The translations under genes and the position numbers were made by a program. A model generated the notes under the pieces. The model did no database searches, was not told the DNA's origin, and saw nothing but the letters and a program-made list of their open reading frames with translations. 64,000 bases of DNA from Cupriavidus pauculus (GTDB taxonomy: Bacteria > Pseudomonadota > Gammaproteobacteria > Burkholderiales > Burkholderiaceae): NCBI RefSeq assembly GCF_008693385.1, contig NZ_CP044067.1, forward strand, positions 2,275,501 to 2,339,500, in the 5' to 3' direction. This document shows, in pieces, positions 17,317-26,566 of the stretch (its first letter is position 1; every line of letters begins with the position of its first letter).

Positions 17317-18696
17317 TTACATCGGGCGTCCCGCCTCGACCCATTCCTTCGTCGCACTCGAAGTGAGGCGAAACCGCGCGCAGTTGTACTCCCCTAGCGA
17401 CTGGAGCGTTTCAGCGAGCAGGGCGGCGAAGCCCGGAGCCTTGTCTTCCGTATGTTCCACAGCCCTGATCGCAGCGTCGGCGGGCTGGCGATCGAGCACG
17501 ACCATTCTGATGGCGTCTTCGAGCGCGGGCCGATAGCGAAGGCGCCTCGGGTCCGGTGCGGCGAAGGAGTTTTTCACCGCGGCGTACTTCCTGATGGATC
17601 TGCGGTAGGTCCATGCGAAGAGATCCACGGCCGCCGACGTGTCTCTGAGTTCGTAGATGCCGAGCATGGCCTGCGCATAATCCGACGGATCCACATCGAG
17701 GAACGATAGGGGTGCGCAGTTGTACAGCATCAAGGGAATATTCGCGGCAAGGCGGCTCGTGCGTTTGTTGCCATCCTCGAAAGGTTGCAGGTAAGCGACG
17801 TTGACCCAGAGGAAAAACGCGCCTTCGACCGGGTTCTTGATGAGACGAGCCTTGTCGACGATGGCCTGCAACATCTCGTGCAGTACCGCCGGCACCTGAG
17901 CGGGAACGTAAACGGTGTCGCTGATATTGACGACGGTGCTCCGAATGGCGCCCAGGGCGTTGTCGTTCGCAAGCAGGGCCTCCATCAGCGTTGCATGCAG
18001 ATTCCGGAGTACGGCCATCGTCAGGCCTTCAGTGGGAACGCCCTCCACCAGATACTCGATCGCGCGCTTGTGATTGAGCAGCATGGTTGCGTCGGCATCG
18101 TCTCCATCCACGCCGCGCTCGAACAGTTCCTTCGTTGCCAGCAGCGTGTATCGATTGCCTTCGAGGTGGGATGAGGACCAGGACAGGTCTACCAGCAATT
18201 GCTCGAAGACCTTGCGCGCGTAGGTTCCCGCCGGTTGCTGGTCAGTCAGGCGGCCCAGTTGATAGAGCTCATCGGCCAGCCCTTGGGGAAGCAGGAAACT
18301 GTCGTTCGGACGATATCCATCGACGAAGCCGCGATGATATGTGACCGGGGCCCTGGCACCGAGCGGCGCGCTCAACTGCTCGCGCAACACGCGGGATGCC
18401 TGCGACCAGTTGGGATGGGCGTACGGATCGGACGCGGGTGCGTTGCTGGCGGCAGGTCGGGCGATAGGGCTGGCTACCCCGACCTGCGACGACCCCGTCA
18501 AGCGATATCGGGTGGCTCTGGCCTGTCCCGTGCGCGTCAGCTTGCCATTGGCCAGCAAAGCTTCCAGATGTCGGCGGACCGAGGCCGAACTTCCTTGAAG
18601 CTCGCGCGTGACTTCGCTGGAAGACACCTCGTTCCTGCCCGCGTTGGCGAGTCGTTCGATCGCGTCGAGTACCTGTTCAGGAGAAAGACGTTGCAT
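17317..18696 (-). CDS. Fic-domain protein with N-terminal winged helix
   Basis: 459-residue protein. Residues about 5-65 form a winged-helix DNA-binding region (SSSEVTRELQGSSASVRRHL then a KLTRTGQARATRYRLTG wing). The Fic region has an N-terminal inhibitory motif of class II type, S-x-x-x-E-G in SSHLEGNRYT (about residues 173-178). The core loop is LQPFEDGNKRTSR (about residues 302-314). The canonical loop is H-x-F-x-D/E-G-N-x-R; here the catalytic histidine is glutamine (codon CAA), so ordinary AMP transfer is doubtful. Some Fic subfamilies seem to carry this change naturally. The upstream region is filled with repeats of the element TGAGCAGATT, suggesting self-regulation. Confidence 0.82.
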   Translation of the reverse strand: MQRLSPEQVLDAIERLANAGRNEVSSSEVTRELQGSSASVRRHLEALLANGKLTRTGQARATRYRLTGSSQVGVASPIARPAASNAPASDPYAHPNWSQASRVLREQLSAPLGARAPVTYHRGFVDGYRPNDSFLLPQGLADELYQLGRLTDQQPAGTYARKVFEQLLVDLSWSSSHLEGNRYTLLATKELFERGVDGDDADATMLLNHKRAIEYLVEGVPTEGLTMAVLRNLHATLMEALLANDNALGAIRSTVVNISDTVYVPAQVPAVLHEMLQAIVDKARLIKNPVEGAFFLWVNVAYLQPFEDGNKRTSRLAANIPLMLYNCAPLSFLDVDPSDYAQAMLGIYELRDTSAAVDLFAWTYRRSIRKYAAVKNSFAAPDPRRLRYRPALEDAIRMVVLDRQPADAAIRAVEHTEDKAPGFAALLAETLQSLGEYNCARFRLTSSATKEWVEAGRPM

Positions 18697-18707
18697 GGTT
18701 AGGGCTC

Positions 18708-18808
18708 AATCTGCTCAGTTTGTGAGCAGATTAAGCTAATCTGAGCGGATTTGCAATGAATCCGCTCAGATATGAGCAGATTCTGGGCAGATTCATGAAA
18801 TCTGCTCA
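18708..18808. repeat. seven-copy 10-bp element array upstream of the fic gene
   Basis: Copies of TGAGCAGATT or close variants, in alternating orientation: 18708-18717 (reverse), 18723-18732, 18742-18751 (variant with GCGG), 18759-18768 (reverse, variant), 18773-18782, 18784-18793 (one mismatch) and 18799-18808 (reverse). Pairs form perfect inverted repeats: 10 bp arms with 5-bp spacer (18708-18732), and 13 bp arms with 7-bp spacer (18739-18771). The last copies run into the end of the upstream ABC gene. It looks like a cooperative operator array for the winged-helix/Fic protein. Confidence 0.75.
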
Positions 18809-20208
18809 CCCCGCATCTCTACACGCCGCATCGCGACGCTGGCCGCGATGAACGGATCATGCGTGACGAGCATCAGCGCGCATCCGCGCTCGCGGGTCAT
18901 GCCGATGAGGATGTCGATGACCTCTTTCTGGGTGATCGGGTCCAGTCGTGACGTGGGTTCGTCGGCGAACAGGAAGACGGGGTCGAGCAGCAGCGCGCGG
19001 AGCAGGGCGAAGCGCTGGAGTTCGCCGCCGGAGACTTCGCCGGGCAGGCGCACGAGCAGTGCGTCGGGCAGGCGTATCTGCCGCATCAGCGGGGCGATGC
19101 GCGCGCCGTCGAGGCGATGAAGTTTGCACAGGTCGGCCAGCGCCTGGCCGATGCTGCGGCGCGGGGCGAACGCGGAGGTGGGCTCCTGATAGAGCTTCTG
19201 GTAGCGCACGCGGTCGATGGCCGTGTGGCGGCGGACCGTGCCTTCGTCGGCCGCGTGCAGTCCAAGCAGGACGTTGCCCAGCGTCGATTTGCCGCTACCG
19301 CTCGGACCCGTGACGGCGACGCGGTCGCCCGCGTGGAGGGTGAGGTCGAGATGGCGGAACAGCGCTCGTTGCCCGAAGCGCTTGCCCAGACGCGTGGCAC
19401 CGAGAATTTCCTCGCCGGGTTCCGCTACCGCGTGGGCCGTCCACGCTTCCGGGTCGGCGGCGATCAGTGCACGCGTGTACGCGTGCGCGGGCTGCGCCAG
19501 CACGGTCCGCGCCTCGCCACGTTCGACGATATCGCCGCCCAGCATCACCGCGACATCCCCGCCCAATGCGCGTGCGACCGCGATATCGTGGGTGATCGTA
19601 AGGACCGTGCAGCCTGCATCCAGCGCCTGCCGCAGTCGCGCGACGATCTCGTCGCGACAGGCATGATCGAGCCCCTTGGTCGGTTCGTCGACGATGAGCA
19701 CCGGCGCCCCGCCAGCGCGCGTGATCGCGAATGCCGCGCGCTGGGCCATGCCGCCGGACAGCGTGATGGGCCATGCCATCGCCGCGTCCCCGATACCCAG
19801 TGTGCGCAGATCGTCGAGCGTGCGCGACCATGCCTCGGCACGCGATTTGCCGGCGACCAGCGCATGCGTTTCCGATAACTGAGACCCGACGCGCATGGTC
19901 GGATCGAGCGCGCCCCACGGCTCCTGCGGCAGCAGCGCAATCTCGTGGCCCCAGCACGCGCGGCGCGATGCGCCATCGGCGGCATCGAAGGCGCGGCCAC
20001 CCAGCACGACGCGGCCATGCGCGCGCAAGCCACGCGGCAGCGTGCCCATGATCGCATGGGCAAGCACGCTCTTGCCCGAGCCGCTTTCGCCGAGCAGCGT
20101 GAGGGCGCGGCCGGCGTGCAGCGCGAACGATACGGGCGCCAGCAACCGGCCATTGGCACCTTCCACATGCAGTGCCTCGACTTCGAGCAATGGCTGCATT
20201 GGCGTCAT
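18793..20208 (-). CDS. peptide/nickel-type ABC transporter, double ATPase
   Basis: 471-residue protein with two complete ABC domains, equivalent to DppD/NikD and DppF/NikE fused. The first has Walker A GESGSGKS, signature LSGGMAQR and Walker B VLIVDEPT; the second has GPSGSGKST, VSGGELQR and FLFADEPT. It energises import through the two permeases encoded just upstream. The ATG at 20208 overlaps the permease stop by four bases (ATGA). It is the last gene of the cobalt-linked uptake operon. Its final codons lie within the repeat array of the neighbouring fic gene. Confidence 0.9.
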   Translation of the reverse strand: MTPMQPLLEVEALHVEGANGRLLAPVSFALHAGRALTLLGESGSGKSVLAHAIMGTLPRGLRAHGRVVLGGRAFDAADGASRRACWGHEIALLPQEPWGALDPTMRVGSQLSETHALVAGKSRAEAWSRTLDDLRTLGIGDAAMAWPITLSGGMAQRAAFAITRAGGAPVLIVDEPTKGLDHACRDEIVARLRQALDAGCTVLTITHDIAVARALGGDVAVMLGGDIVERGEARTVLAQPAHAYTRALIAADPEAWTAHAVAEPGEEILGATRLGKRFGQRALFRHLDLTLHAGDRVAVTGPSGSGKSTLGNVLLGLHAADEGTVRRHTAIDRVRYQKLYQEPTSAFAPRRSIGQALADLCKLHRLDGARIAPLMRQIRLPDALLVRLPGEVSGGELQRFALLRALLLDPVFLFADEPTSRLDPITQKEVIDILIGMTRERGCALMLVTHDPFIAASVAMRRVEMRGEQIS

Positions 20209-21002
20209 GCGGCGTGCCTCCGGTTTGCGCCGCCGCCAAGCAGCACCATGGTCAGCGTGGCCAACGTCAGCACGACGATCGGGCTCGCGATGATCCACGG
20301 CGCCTCGGCGGCGTAGGGCAGCAGTTCGGTCATCATCAGGCCGAGTTCGGCCGAAGGCGGCTGCGCGCCGAGTCCGACAAAGCCCATCGCGGCCAGCGCA
20401 AGCACCGCGGCACTCGCGCCGAAGCTCATCAGCGTGCCGAGCAGCGGCAGCACCTCAGGCAGCACGTGATGGCGCAGCACATGCATCGGCCCAAAGCCAA
20501 GCAGTCTCGCGGCCTCCACATGCTCGCTGGCAAGCTGCACGGCCGCCGATGCGCGCGTGACGCGGAAGTACTCGACCCACAGCACGAGCGACAGGCCGAC
20601 ATACAGCGGCCAGAACGCACCCGGCGCAAACGCGCTGAGCAGCAGGACGAGCAGCAGGCCGGGCAGCGCGAGCACCGCATCGGCGATAGCGCCGATCGTG
20701 CGCGCGGTCCAGCCGCCTCGCCAGGCGGCCAGCAGACCCAGCAATGTCCCGGGGATCGCGGCAGTAAGCACACTGAGCACGGCGAGGCCAAGCGACAGAC
20801 GGCTTGCACTCGCCAGCCGCGCCAGCATGCTGCGGCCGAGGTGATCGGTGCCAAGCGGTTCCTGCAGACTCGGTGCCTGCAGGATGCCGTACAGGTTTTG
20901 CTCGAACGGCGCGCGGCCGGCGACCCACGGACCCGCAAGTGCAAACGCGGCCAGCAGCACAAGCAGCGCAAGCCCTGAAAGATGGCGCGGAGAGCGAAGC
21001 AT
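20205..21002 (-). CDS. ABC transporter permease (DppC/NikC type)
   Basis: 265-residue inner-membrane permease with about six hydrophobic segments. The N-terminal region has the DppC/OppC hallmark LGTDHLGRSMLARL, and the coupling-loop region (about residues 150-210) is of the usual E-A-A type (HVEAARLLGFGPMHVLRHHVLPE). The start at 21002 lies two bases after the stop of the partner permease. It forms the second half of the membrane channel of the metal-chelate importer. Confidence 0.88.
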   Translation of the reverse strand: MLRSPRHLSGLALLVLLAAFALAGPWVAGRAPFEQNLYGILQAPSLQEPLGTDHLGRSMLARLASASRLSLGLAVLSVLTAAIPGTLLGLLAAWRGGWTARTIGAIADAVLALPGLLLVLLLSAFAPGAFWPLYVGLSLVLWVEYFRVTRASAAVQLASEHVEAARLLGFGPMHVLRHHVLPEVLPLLGTLMSFGASAAVLALAAMGFVGLGAQPPSAELGLMMTELLPYAAEAPWIIASPIVVLTLATLTMVLLGGGANRRHAA

Positions 21003-21004
21003 CG

Positions 21005-22069
21005 TCACGGCGCGCTCCCCGTGCCGGTGCCGCGCGACCATGGACGCAACCGCAACCGGGGATCGATCCACGCGCAGGCGATGTCCACCAGCGTATTGAG
21101 CGCGACGAACAGCAGCCCCATCACGATGGCGGTGCCCTGGATCATGGGCACATCGCGGCCGAAGATCGCATGCACGAGTGCGTGGCCGATACCGGGCCAC
21201 GCGAAAAGCGTCTCGATCACGACCACGCCTTCGACGAGAAACACCAGCTGGACGCCGAGGTACGCGACCAGCGGAATCGCCGCATTGCGGACGCCGTGCC
21301 GCAGCAGCGCGTCGCGGTCGGCAAGTCCCTTGGTCTGGGCGAAGCGGAAATAGGCCGACGATGTCACCGCGGCCATGGCGTCGCGTGCCACGCGCATGGC
21401 GGTGGCGGACAGGCCGAGCCCCAGCGTGATGGCCGGCGCCAGCAGGCCGCCATGATCGTGCGGCCCCGCGGCCGGGATCAGCGCGAAATCGATCGACAGT
21501 ACCGACACCAGCACGATGCCCAGTACGAACGGCGGCATGGCACGCAACAGCACGGAGGCCACGAGCGTTGCACGGTCGGCCGCGCCACCGGCGCGCAGGC
21601 CCGCGACAAAGCCCAGCGGCACCGCGATGGCGCAGGACACGGCAAGCGCGGCCATCGCCAGCATGAGCGTATGCCCAAGCTGGTGGCCGATCTCCGCGAC
21701 GACTGGCGCGCCGGTGACCGCGGAAAGACCGAAGTCGCCCTGCAATAACCGGTGCCACCACTGCATCAGTGCCTGCGCCCATGGCAGGCCGAGGCCAAGT
21801 TCGGCGCGCACGGCCTCCGCGGCCTGGGCAGTCACCATGTCGTAGCCATAGCGGCCCGCCGCCACGCGAAACGCCATGTCGCCGGGCAGCAACCGCATCA
21901 TCACGAAGCTCAGCGTGCCCACGAGTGCCGCCACGATCAGTGCCTGCACACCGCGCTGGAGCACGATGCGGCCGACGGCGCGGCCGAGGCCGCCAGCCGA
22001 TGCGCGGCGGGTCGGGGACGCGTCCGGCAACGAAGCCTCGTCGGGAAGGGAAGCGGATTGCTCGTTCAT
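21005..22069 (-). CDS. ABC transporter permease (DppB/NikB type)
   Basis: 354-residue inner-membrane permease with a polar N-terminal extension of about 40 residues, then hydrophobic segments. The DppB-type sequence FVMMRLLPGDMAF follows the first membrane segment, and the coupling loop is FRFAQTKGLADRDALLRHGVRNAAIP. The ATG at 22069 overlaps the stop of the binding-protein gene (ATGA), so translation is coupled. An upstream in-frame start at 22078 would add three residues. Confidence 0.88.
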   Translation of the reverse strand: MNEQSASLPDEASLPDASPTRRASAGGLGRAVGRIVLQRGVQALIVAALVGTLSFVMMRLLPGDMAFRVAAGRYGYDMVTAQAAEAVRAELGLGLPWAQALMQWWHRLLQGDFGLSAVTGAPVVAEIGHQLGHTLMLAMAALAVSCAIAVPLGFVAGLRAGGAADRATLVASVLLRAMPPFVLGIVLVSVLSIDFALIPAAGPHDHGGLLAPAITLGLGLSATAMRVARDAMAAVTSSAYFRFAQTKGLADRDALLRHGVRNAAIPLVAYLGVQLVFLVEGVVVIETLFAWPGIGHALVHAIFGRDVPMIQGTAIVMGLLFVALNTLVDIACAWIDPRLRLRPWSRGTGTGSAP

Positions 22070-23652
22070 GAAGACCACTGCAGTGGCGTCAGACGGTAGG
22101 TGCGCTCGTACGGATCGATCGACACATTGGCGAGGCGCGGGTTGGCCGCGAGCGTCTGCCGATACCAGACCACGGGAATCAGCGGTAGCTCCTGTTGCAG
22201 CACCGCGGCGATTTGCCCACGCAAGGTCTGGGCCTGCCGGGTGTCCACGGTGGCCGGCAGTTCGGCGATCGCGCTGGCGATGGCCGGTGCGTGCCAGCCC
22301 ATGGGTCCCCAGTCACCGCCCTCTCCGCCGAAATCCTGCGCGACGGCCCCGAACGCGTCGGGTACCACGCCGTAGTTGCGCGCATATAGCGCCAGTGCCA
22401 GGGTACCGTCGCGGTGCGCGAATGGAATGTCGCTCGAGTTGCCGACCGCCACGCGGACGTCGATACCGGCGAGACGCAACTGCTCCTGAATGGCCGTGGC
22501 GATGACGGGCAGTTCCGGCCGGTCGGGGAATGTGCGCAGGGTCACCGCGAAGCGCGCATCGCCGCGCCGCAGGATACCGTCGCGGCCGGGCGTCCACCCG
22601 GCCGCGCGCAGCAGTGCCTGCGCGGCACCGGTATCGTGCGTCAGCGGTGGCAGCCGCGCATCGTGCCAGCCCGGCAGCGATGGCGGAAACAGCTGGGTGG
22701 CGGCAAGTTCCGGATCCCGCAGGATTGCGCTGGCGATCCCGCGCCGGTCGAGCGCGAGCGACATCGCGCGCCGCACGCGCGCATCGGCGAGAAACGGATG
22801 CCCGGCGTTGACCTTGAGCAATGTGGTACGCGGAATGGTGACCGCGTGCACCCGCACGTTGGGGTCGTGACGCAACCGCGCGAGCGTGCCGGGATCGAGA
22901 CCGTAGGCGAGCTCGGCCTGTCCGCCCTCGATCATCAGCGCGCGCATCTCGGCACGGCCCACCGACAGATAGGAGGCCTCCCGGACGGCAAGCTGCACCC
23001 CCCGCCAGCCGTCGAACGCGGCAATCGAAAATCGCTGTGGAGGCTCGAGCTCGGCGATGCGATAGGGCCCGGAGCCGACGATGGCGCGCACATTGCCATC
23101 GCGGCCGAACGACGCCGGCGCGAGCACCTGCGTGCTGCTGTGCGACAGCAAGGCGAGCAATGGCGAGAATGGCCGCTCCAGCCGGATGAGCACCGCATCC
23201 GTTTCGGCGTCGATGGCCGCGATCGGCGCGCGCGCGAGTACGCCGGCGGCATGCCGCGCACGGGTCAGCGCCGCGACGATATCGACGGCACGCACCGACG
23301 TGCCGTCATGGAAGCGCGCATCGGGGCGCAGCGCAAACCGCCATGTCAGCCGATCGGCGGACACGGTCCAGCGCGCGGCCAGCCCGGGCACCGGCGTACC
23401 GTCGAGGTCGTAATCGACGAGCGTCTCGGTGACCTGCATGCGCGCGAACAGATAGCCATTGCGCAGCGGATCGAGACTGGAAAGCTCCCACGGCCCGATC
23501 ACGCGCACGCCATGACGCGACATGGCGGGTGGCGGCGCGGTGGAATGCGCCCGTGCTGCCGAAGCGAGCCCGGCCAGCGGCGACAGCATGGCCGCGCGCA
23601 GCACGCGGCGCCGCCGCGCGGAGTCAGGCAGTGCGGAGCGGGACGTCGTCAT
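22066..23652 (-). CDS. peptide/nickel-family extracytoplasmic solute-binding protein
   Basis: 528-residue SBP_bac_5 family binding protein. The N-terminus has an arginine cluster (SARRRRVLRAAM) before a hydrophobic core, possibly a Tat signal, with cleavage near ARAHS. The mature region has the family pattern of GYLFARMQVTETLVDYD, RDARFHDGT-like and FLADARVRRAMSLALDR segments. Its ATG overlaps the TonB receptor stop as TGATG. Periplasmic. Relatives bind peptides, nickel chelates or xenosiderophores. Position behind a TonB receptor and cbtBA suggests a metal chelate rather than a nutrient peptide. Confidence 0.86.
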   Translation of the reverse strand: MTTSRSALPDSARRRRVLRAAMLSPLAGLASAARAHSTAPPPAMSRHGVRVIGPWELSSLDPLRNGYLFARMQVTETLVDYDLDGTPVPGLAARWTVSADRLTWRFALRPDARFHDGTSVRAVDIVAALTRARHAAGVLARAPIAAIDAETDAVLIRLERPFSPLLALLSHSSTQVLAPASFGRDGNVRAIVGSGPYRIAELEPPQRFSIAAFDGWRGVQLAVREASYLSVGRAEMRALMIEGGQAELAYGLDPGTLARLRHDPNVRVHAVTIPRTTLLKVNAGHPFLADARVRRAMSLALDRRGIASAILRDPELAATQLFPPSLPGWHDARLPPLTHDTGAAQALLRAAGWTPGRDGILRRGDARFAVTLRTFPDRPELPVIATAIQEQLRLAGIDVRVAVGNSSDIPFAHRDGTLALALYARNYGVVPDAFGAVAQDFGGEGGDWGPMGWHAPAIASAIAELPATVDTRQAQTLRGQIAAVLQQELPLIPVVWYRQTLAANPRLANVSIDPYERTYRLTPLQWSS

Positions 23653-25760
23653 CAGTAGCTGAGCCGCAGGCCCACACGCACGGTGCGGCCAAGCCCCGGC
23701 GCCACCCACACGCTGCTGTACGAGTTCACGTAGTAGGTGCGGTCGAACAGGTTATCGACGTTCATCGTCACGCGCACGGTCTTGCTGTATTGCCAGTAGG
23801 CGAGCACGTCCGCCAGCGTGTACGCGGGCAGCGAAAACGAATTCTGCGTATCGCCGGCCCGCGTGCCGACATAGCGCACGCCGCCGCCCACGCCATAACG
23901 CTGGCCGATCGGCGCCTGATCCTCGTAGATCGCCATGACGCTGCCGCTCGTGCGCGGAATATTGGCCAGCGGCGTGCCCGGCGCGAGGCGCGAGTCCTGC
24001 GTGACCTCCGCATCGGTGAACGCGAAGTTGCCCGTCACGCGCCAGTTCGTCGTGATCTGCCCTGCCACATCGAGTTCCACGCCGCGGCTGCGCGCTTCGC
24101 CGGCCGCGATCTGGAACGACGCGTCGAGCGGATCGGTGGTCAGCACGTTGCGCTTGCGGATGTCGAACACCGCGAGCGTCGCGCTCGTACGGCGATCGGT
24201 GCTGTCGAACTTCACGCCGGCCTCGAGCGCGCGGCCGTGTTCGGGCGAGAACGCGTTGCCGCTCGCGTCGCTCCCCGCATTCGGCCGGAACGAACGGCTC
24301 GCATTGGCGAACAGCGAGACGTTCTGGCTGGCGAGGTAGGTCACGCCGATGCGCGGCGACACCGCGGTCTGGTGCTGGCCGGTGCCGGTCGCGCGCAGGC
24401 GGTTGTCGAGCGACTGGTTGTAGATGTCGAAGCGCGCGCCCGCGAGCACGCGCCAGCGCTCGCCGAACTGCATCTGGTCCTGGGTGTAGAACCCGACGTT
24501 GGTCTGGCGCTCGTACGTGTTCGTGTTGGGCAGCAGCGCCGGCGGCGTTTGCCCATAGACCGGCGCGTAGATATCGATCGCGTAGGGCGCCGCGGTGCTC
24601 GGATTGCGCCGCAGCAGCACCTGGCTCGTGCTGAACCGATAAGTGTCAACACCCAGCAGCAACTCGTGCCGGACCGGACCGGTCGCGAACTTGCCCGTGA
24701 CATCGGCTTGCAGCGATACGTCGTCGGACTGGAAGTCGCGATAGCGGCGCTGCCGCGTCAGCGTGTGGCCGTCGGCCTGTAACGCGGTAGCCTCGGTCGA
24801 GAAGCCTTCGAGGCTGCCGCCGCGATAGGCCATCGCCACGCGGCCCTTCCAGTCCTCCGAGAACTGATGTTCGACGGACAACTGATGGGACTGGCTGTCG
24901 AGGCGGATGTCGCCATCGTTCGGCTCGCCGAGGAAACGGGAGCGGGGCACGGCACCGAGGTGCCCGTTGACGGCCACGACGCCACGGTCGAGCGGTACCG
25001 TATAGCGCTGGATCTCGGCCGCATACTCGATGATCGTGTTCGGTCCCACGGCCCATGTGATGGATGGCGCGAGCAGATAGCGCTGCGTATTGACGAAGTC
25101 GCGCGAGCTGCCGTTATGGTCGGCCACCGCGATCAGCCGTCCCGCCACGTTCTCGCCGAGCGGTCCGGTGATATCGGCCACGCCGCGATAGTGATCGTAG
25201 TTGCCGGTTTCGATCTCGTACGTCTGCGCCGGCTTGAACTGTGGCTGACGGGTGACGATATTGAGAATGCCGCCCGGATCGCTGCTCCCGTACAGGGACG
25301 AGGCCGGGCCCTTCAGCACCTCGATGCGCTCGATCGTCGCGGTATCGCGCGGCGCGGTGTAACCGCGATTGGCGGCAAAGCCGTTCACGAGATAGCCGGC
25401 GCCGGTGTTCTCGTTGCCGCTGAAGCCGCGCACCGCGTAGTTGTCCCAGAGGCCGCCAAAGCCGTTCTGCCGCGATACGCCGCTGGCATAGTCGAATGTC
25501 TGGTCGAGCCGCGAGGCCCCGATATCCTCGACGAGCGTGCGTGGCAGCACGCGCACGGACTGCGGAATTTCACGCAATGGCGTTTCGGTGCGCGTGGCGC
25601 CGGTGGCATAGCGCGGGGCGTAGCTGTCCTCCGCCACACCGGTGACCACGACTTCCGGCAGCCGCGCTTCTTCCGCGCCGGCTTGCGCGGCGACCAGCGT
25701 CGCGGCGAGCGCGAGCGAGTGGGGAACGATGCGGGACGAAGACATTCGAGGCGCGGGCAT
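23652..25760 (-). CDS. TonB-dependent metallophore receptor
   Basis: 702-residue outer-membrane receptor of the siderophore type. A signal peptide (residues about 1-28) is followed by a TonB box (PEVVVTG), a plug domain (RETPLREIPQSVRVL-like region to GGILNIVTRQP) and a 22-strand barrel ending GRTVRVGLRLSY. It starts 72 bp after cbtA and is translationally coupled to the binding-protein gene. The 72-bp gap holds a 6-3-6 inverted repeat that may be an internal operator. Likely brings a cobalt or nickel chelate, or a xenosiderophore, across the outer membrane for the ABC system encoded next. Confidence 0.87.
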   Translation of the reverse strand: MPAPRMSSSRIVPHSLALAATLVAAQAGAEEARLPEVVVTGVAEDSYAPRYATGATRTETPLREIPQSVRVLPRTLVEDIGASRLDQTFDYASGVSRQNGFGGLWDNYAVRGFSGNENTGAGYLVNGFAANRGYTAPRDTATIERIEVLKGPASSLYGSSDPGGILNIVTRQPQFKPAQTYEIETGNYDHYRGVADITGPLGENVAGRLIAVADHNGSSRDFVNTQRYLLAPSITWAVGPNTIIEYAAEIQRYTVPLDRGVVAVNGHLGAVPRSRFLGEPNDGDIRLDSQSHQLSVEHQFSEDWKGRVAMAYRGGSLEGFSTEATALQADGHTLTRQRRYRDFQSDDVSLQADVTGKFATGPVRHELLLGVDTYRFSTSQVLLRRNPSTAAPYAIDIYAPVYGQTPPALLPNTNTYERQTNVGFYTQDQMQFGERWRVLAGARFDIYNQSLDNRLRATGTGQHQTAVSPRIGVTYLASQNVSLFANASRSFRPNAGSDASGNAFSPEHGRALEAGVKFDSTDRRTSATLAVFDIRKRNVLTTDPLDASFQIAAGEARSRGVELDVAGQITTNWRVTGNFAFTDAEVTQDSRLAPGTPLANIPRTSGSVMAIYEDQAPIGQRYGVGGGVRYVGTRAGDTQNSFSLPAYTLADVLAYWQYSKTVRVTMNVDNLFDRTYYVNSYSSVWVAPGLGRTVRVGLRLSY

Positions 25761-25773
25761 ATTGTCTATCTAT

Positions 25774-25788
25774 TGCAACAAAGTTGCA
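25774..25788. promoter_or_regulatory. 6-3-6 inverted repeat before the TonB receptor
   Basis: TGCAAC-AAA-GTTGCA in the cbtA-receptor gap, 14 bp before the receptor start. It resembles a compact metalloregulator operator in form, but I cannot match it to a named family. It may add a metal-responsive switch to the riboswitch-controlled operon. Confidence 0.45.
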
Positions 25789-25832
25789 TATGGTAGCAGC
25801 GAAGGGCCCACGCCCGGATAGAAAATTTTCGT

Positions 25833-26555
25833 CTATGAATGTCGTATGAGCAGCGGCTGGGCAAGGGCGCCGAACAGCAGGCCGAGGGCGGCCCACAGCA
25901 CGGCCTGCATGCCGAACGCCGCGACGCGGAAGTGCCAGAGCAGGGAGGCAGGAAATGCGTCGGGGACTTCGTTGACCGTGGGCAGCAAGGCGCAGGCCAG
26001 ACCGATCAGCACGAGGTACATCGCGCCGCCAGCCAGCGTGGCATTCCACGCCCCGTGGCGATGGGCGAGCCGGCGCGCCAGCATGACGGCCACGACCAGC
26101 GCCGCCAGCGACAGCGCGATCATCGCGAAAAACAGCGCGGTGCGGCTGCCGATCGTCGAGGGGTCGCCGATCGAAGGCGGGTTGGGCGGGTATTTGAGAA
26201 ACGGCACCAGCACGATGGCGATAAAGGCGAGCAATGCGATCGTTGCCGACAGCGCGCGCGGGCCGAGCCTGCCGAAGCGGCCGTATACGTAAGCGAACAC
26301 GAGCGAGAACAGCCCGCCGACTGCCGTGCCGAACACGGCCAGCCCGACGAACAGCCCGAGCCCGGCCTGTACCTCGCGGCTCACGAGTTCCGGCATTTCG
26401 TGCGCGTGGCTGCCGCCCATCGCGTGTTCCATGCGCGCTTCATAAGCGATGGCGCCTTCCACCTGTGCTTCGCCGAACATTTTCGCGAACGCGAAGACCA
26501 GCAGGCACGACAGAAACCCCGCGGCCATGCCGCGTATCAACAGACTCCTGACCAT
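25833..26555 (-). CDS. cbtA: CbtA-family cobalt transporter subunit
   Basis: 240-residue inner-membrane protein with five or so hydrophobic segments, of the CbtA family predicted to import cobalt for B12 synthesis. The N-terminus VRSLLIRGMAAGFLSCLLVFAF is typical. A periplasmic loop contains a His-rich stretch (GGSHAHEMPEL, about residues 48-58) that could bind cobalt. It starts 11 bp after cbtB, and the pair is preceded by a cobalamin riboswitch. Transport function is a family prediction. Confidence 0.88.
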   Translation of the reverse strand: MVRSLLIRGMAAGFLSCLLVFAFAKMFGEAQVEGAIAYEARMEHAMGGSHAHEMPELVSREVQAGLGLFVGLAVFGTAVGGLFSLVFAYVYGRFGRLGPRALSATIALLAFIAIVLVPFLKYPPNPPSIGDPSTIGSRTALFFAMIALSLAALVVAVMLARRLAHRHGAWNATLAGGAMYLVLIGLACALLPTVNEVPDAFPASLLWHFRVAAFGMQAVLWAALGLLFGALAQPLLIRHS

Positions 26556-26566
26556 ATCGGCGCCTG

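Noticed and set aside
18708..18808. Iterons of a replication origin
   Set aside because: The repeats alternate in direction and flank a winged-helix gene; no replication initiator or AT-rich unwinding region is near.
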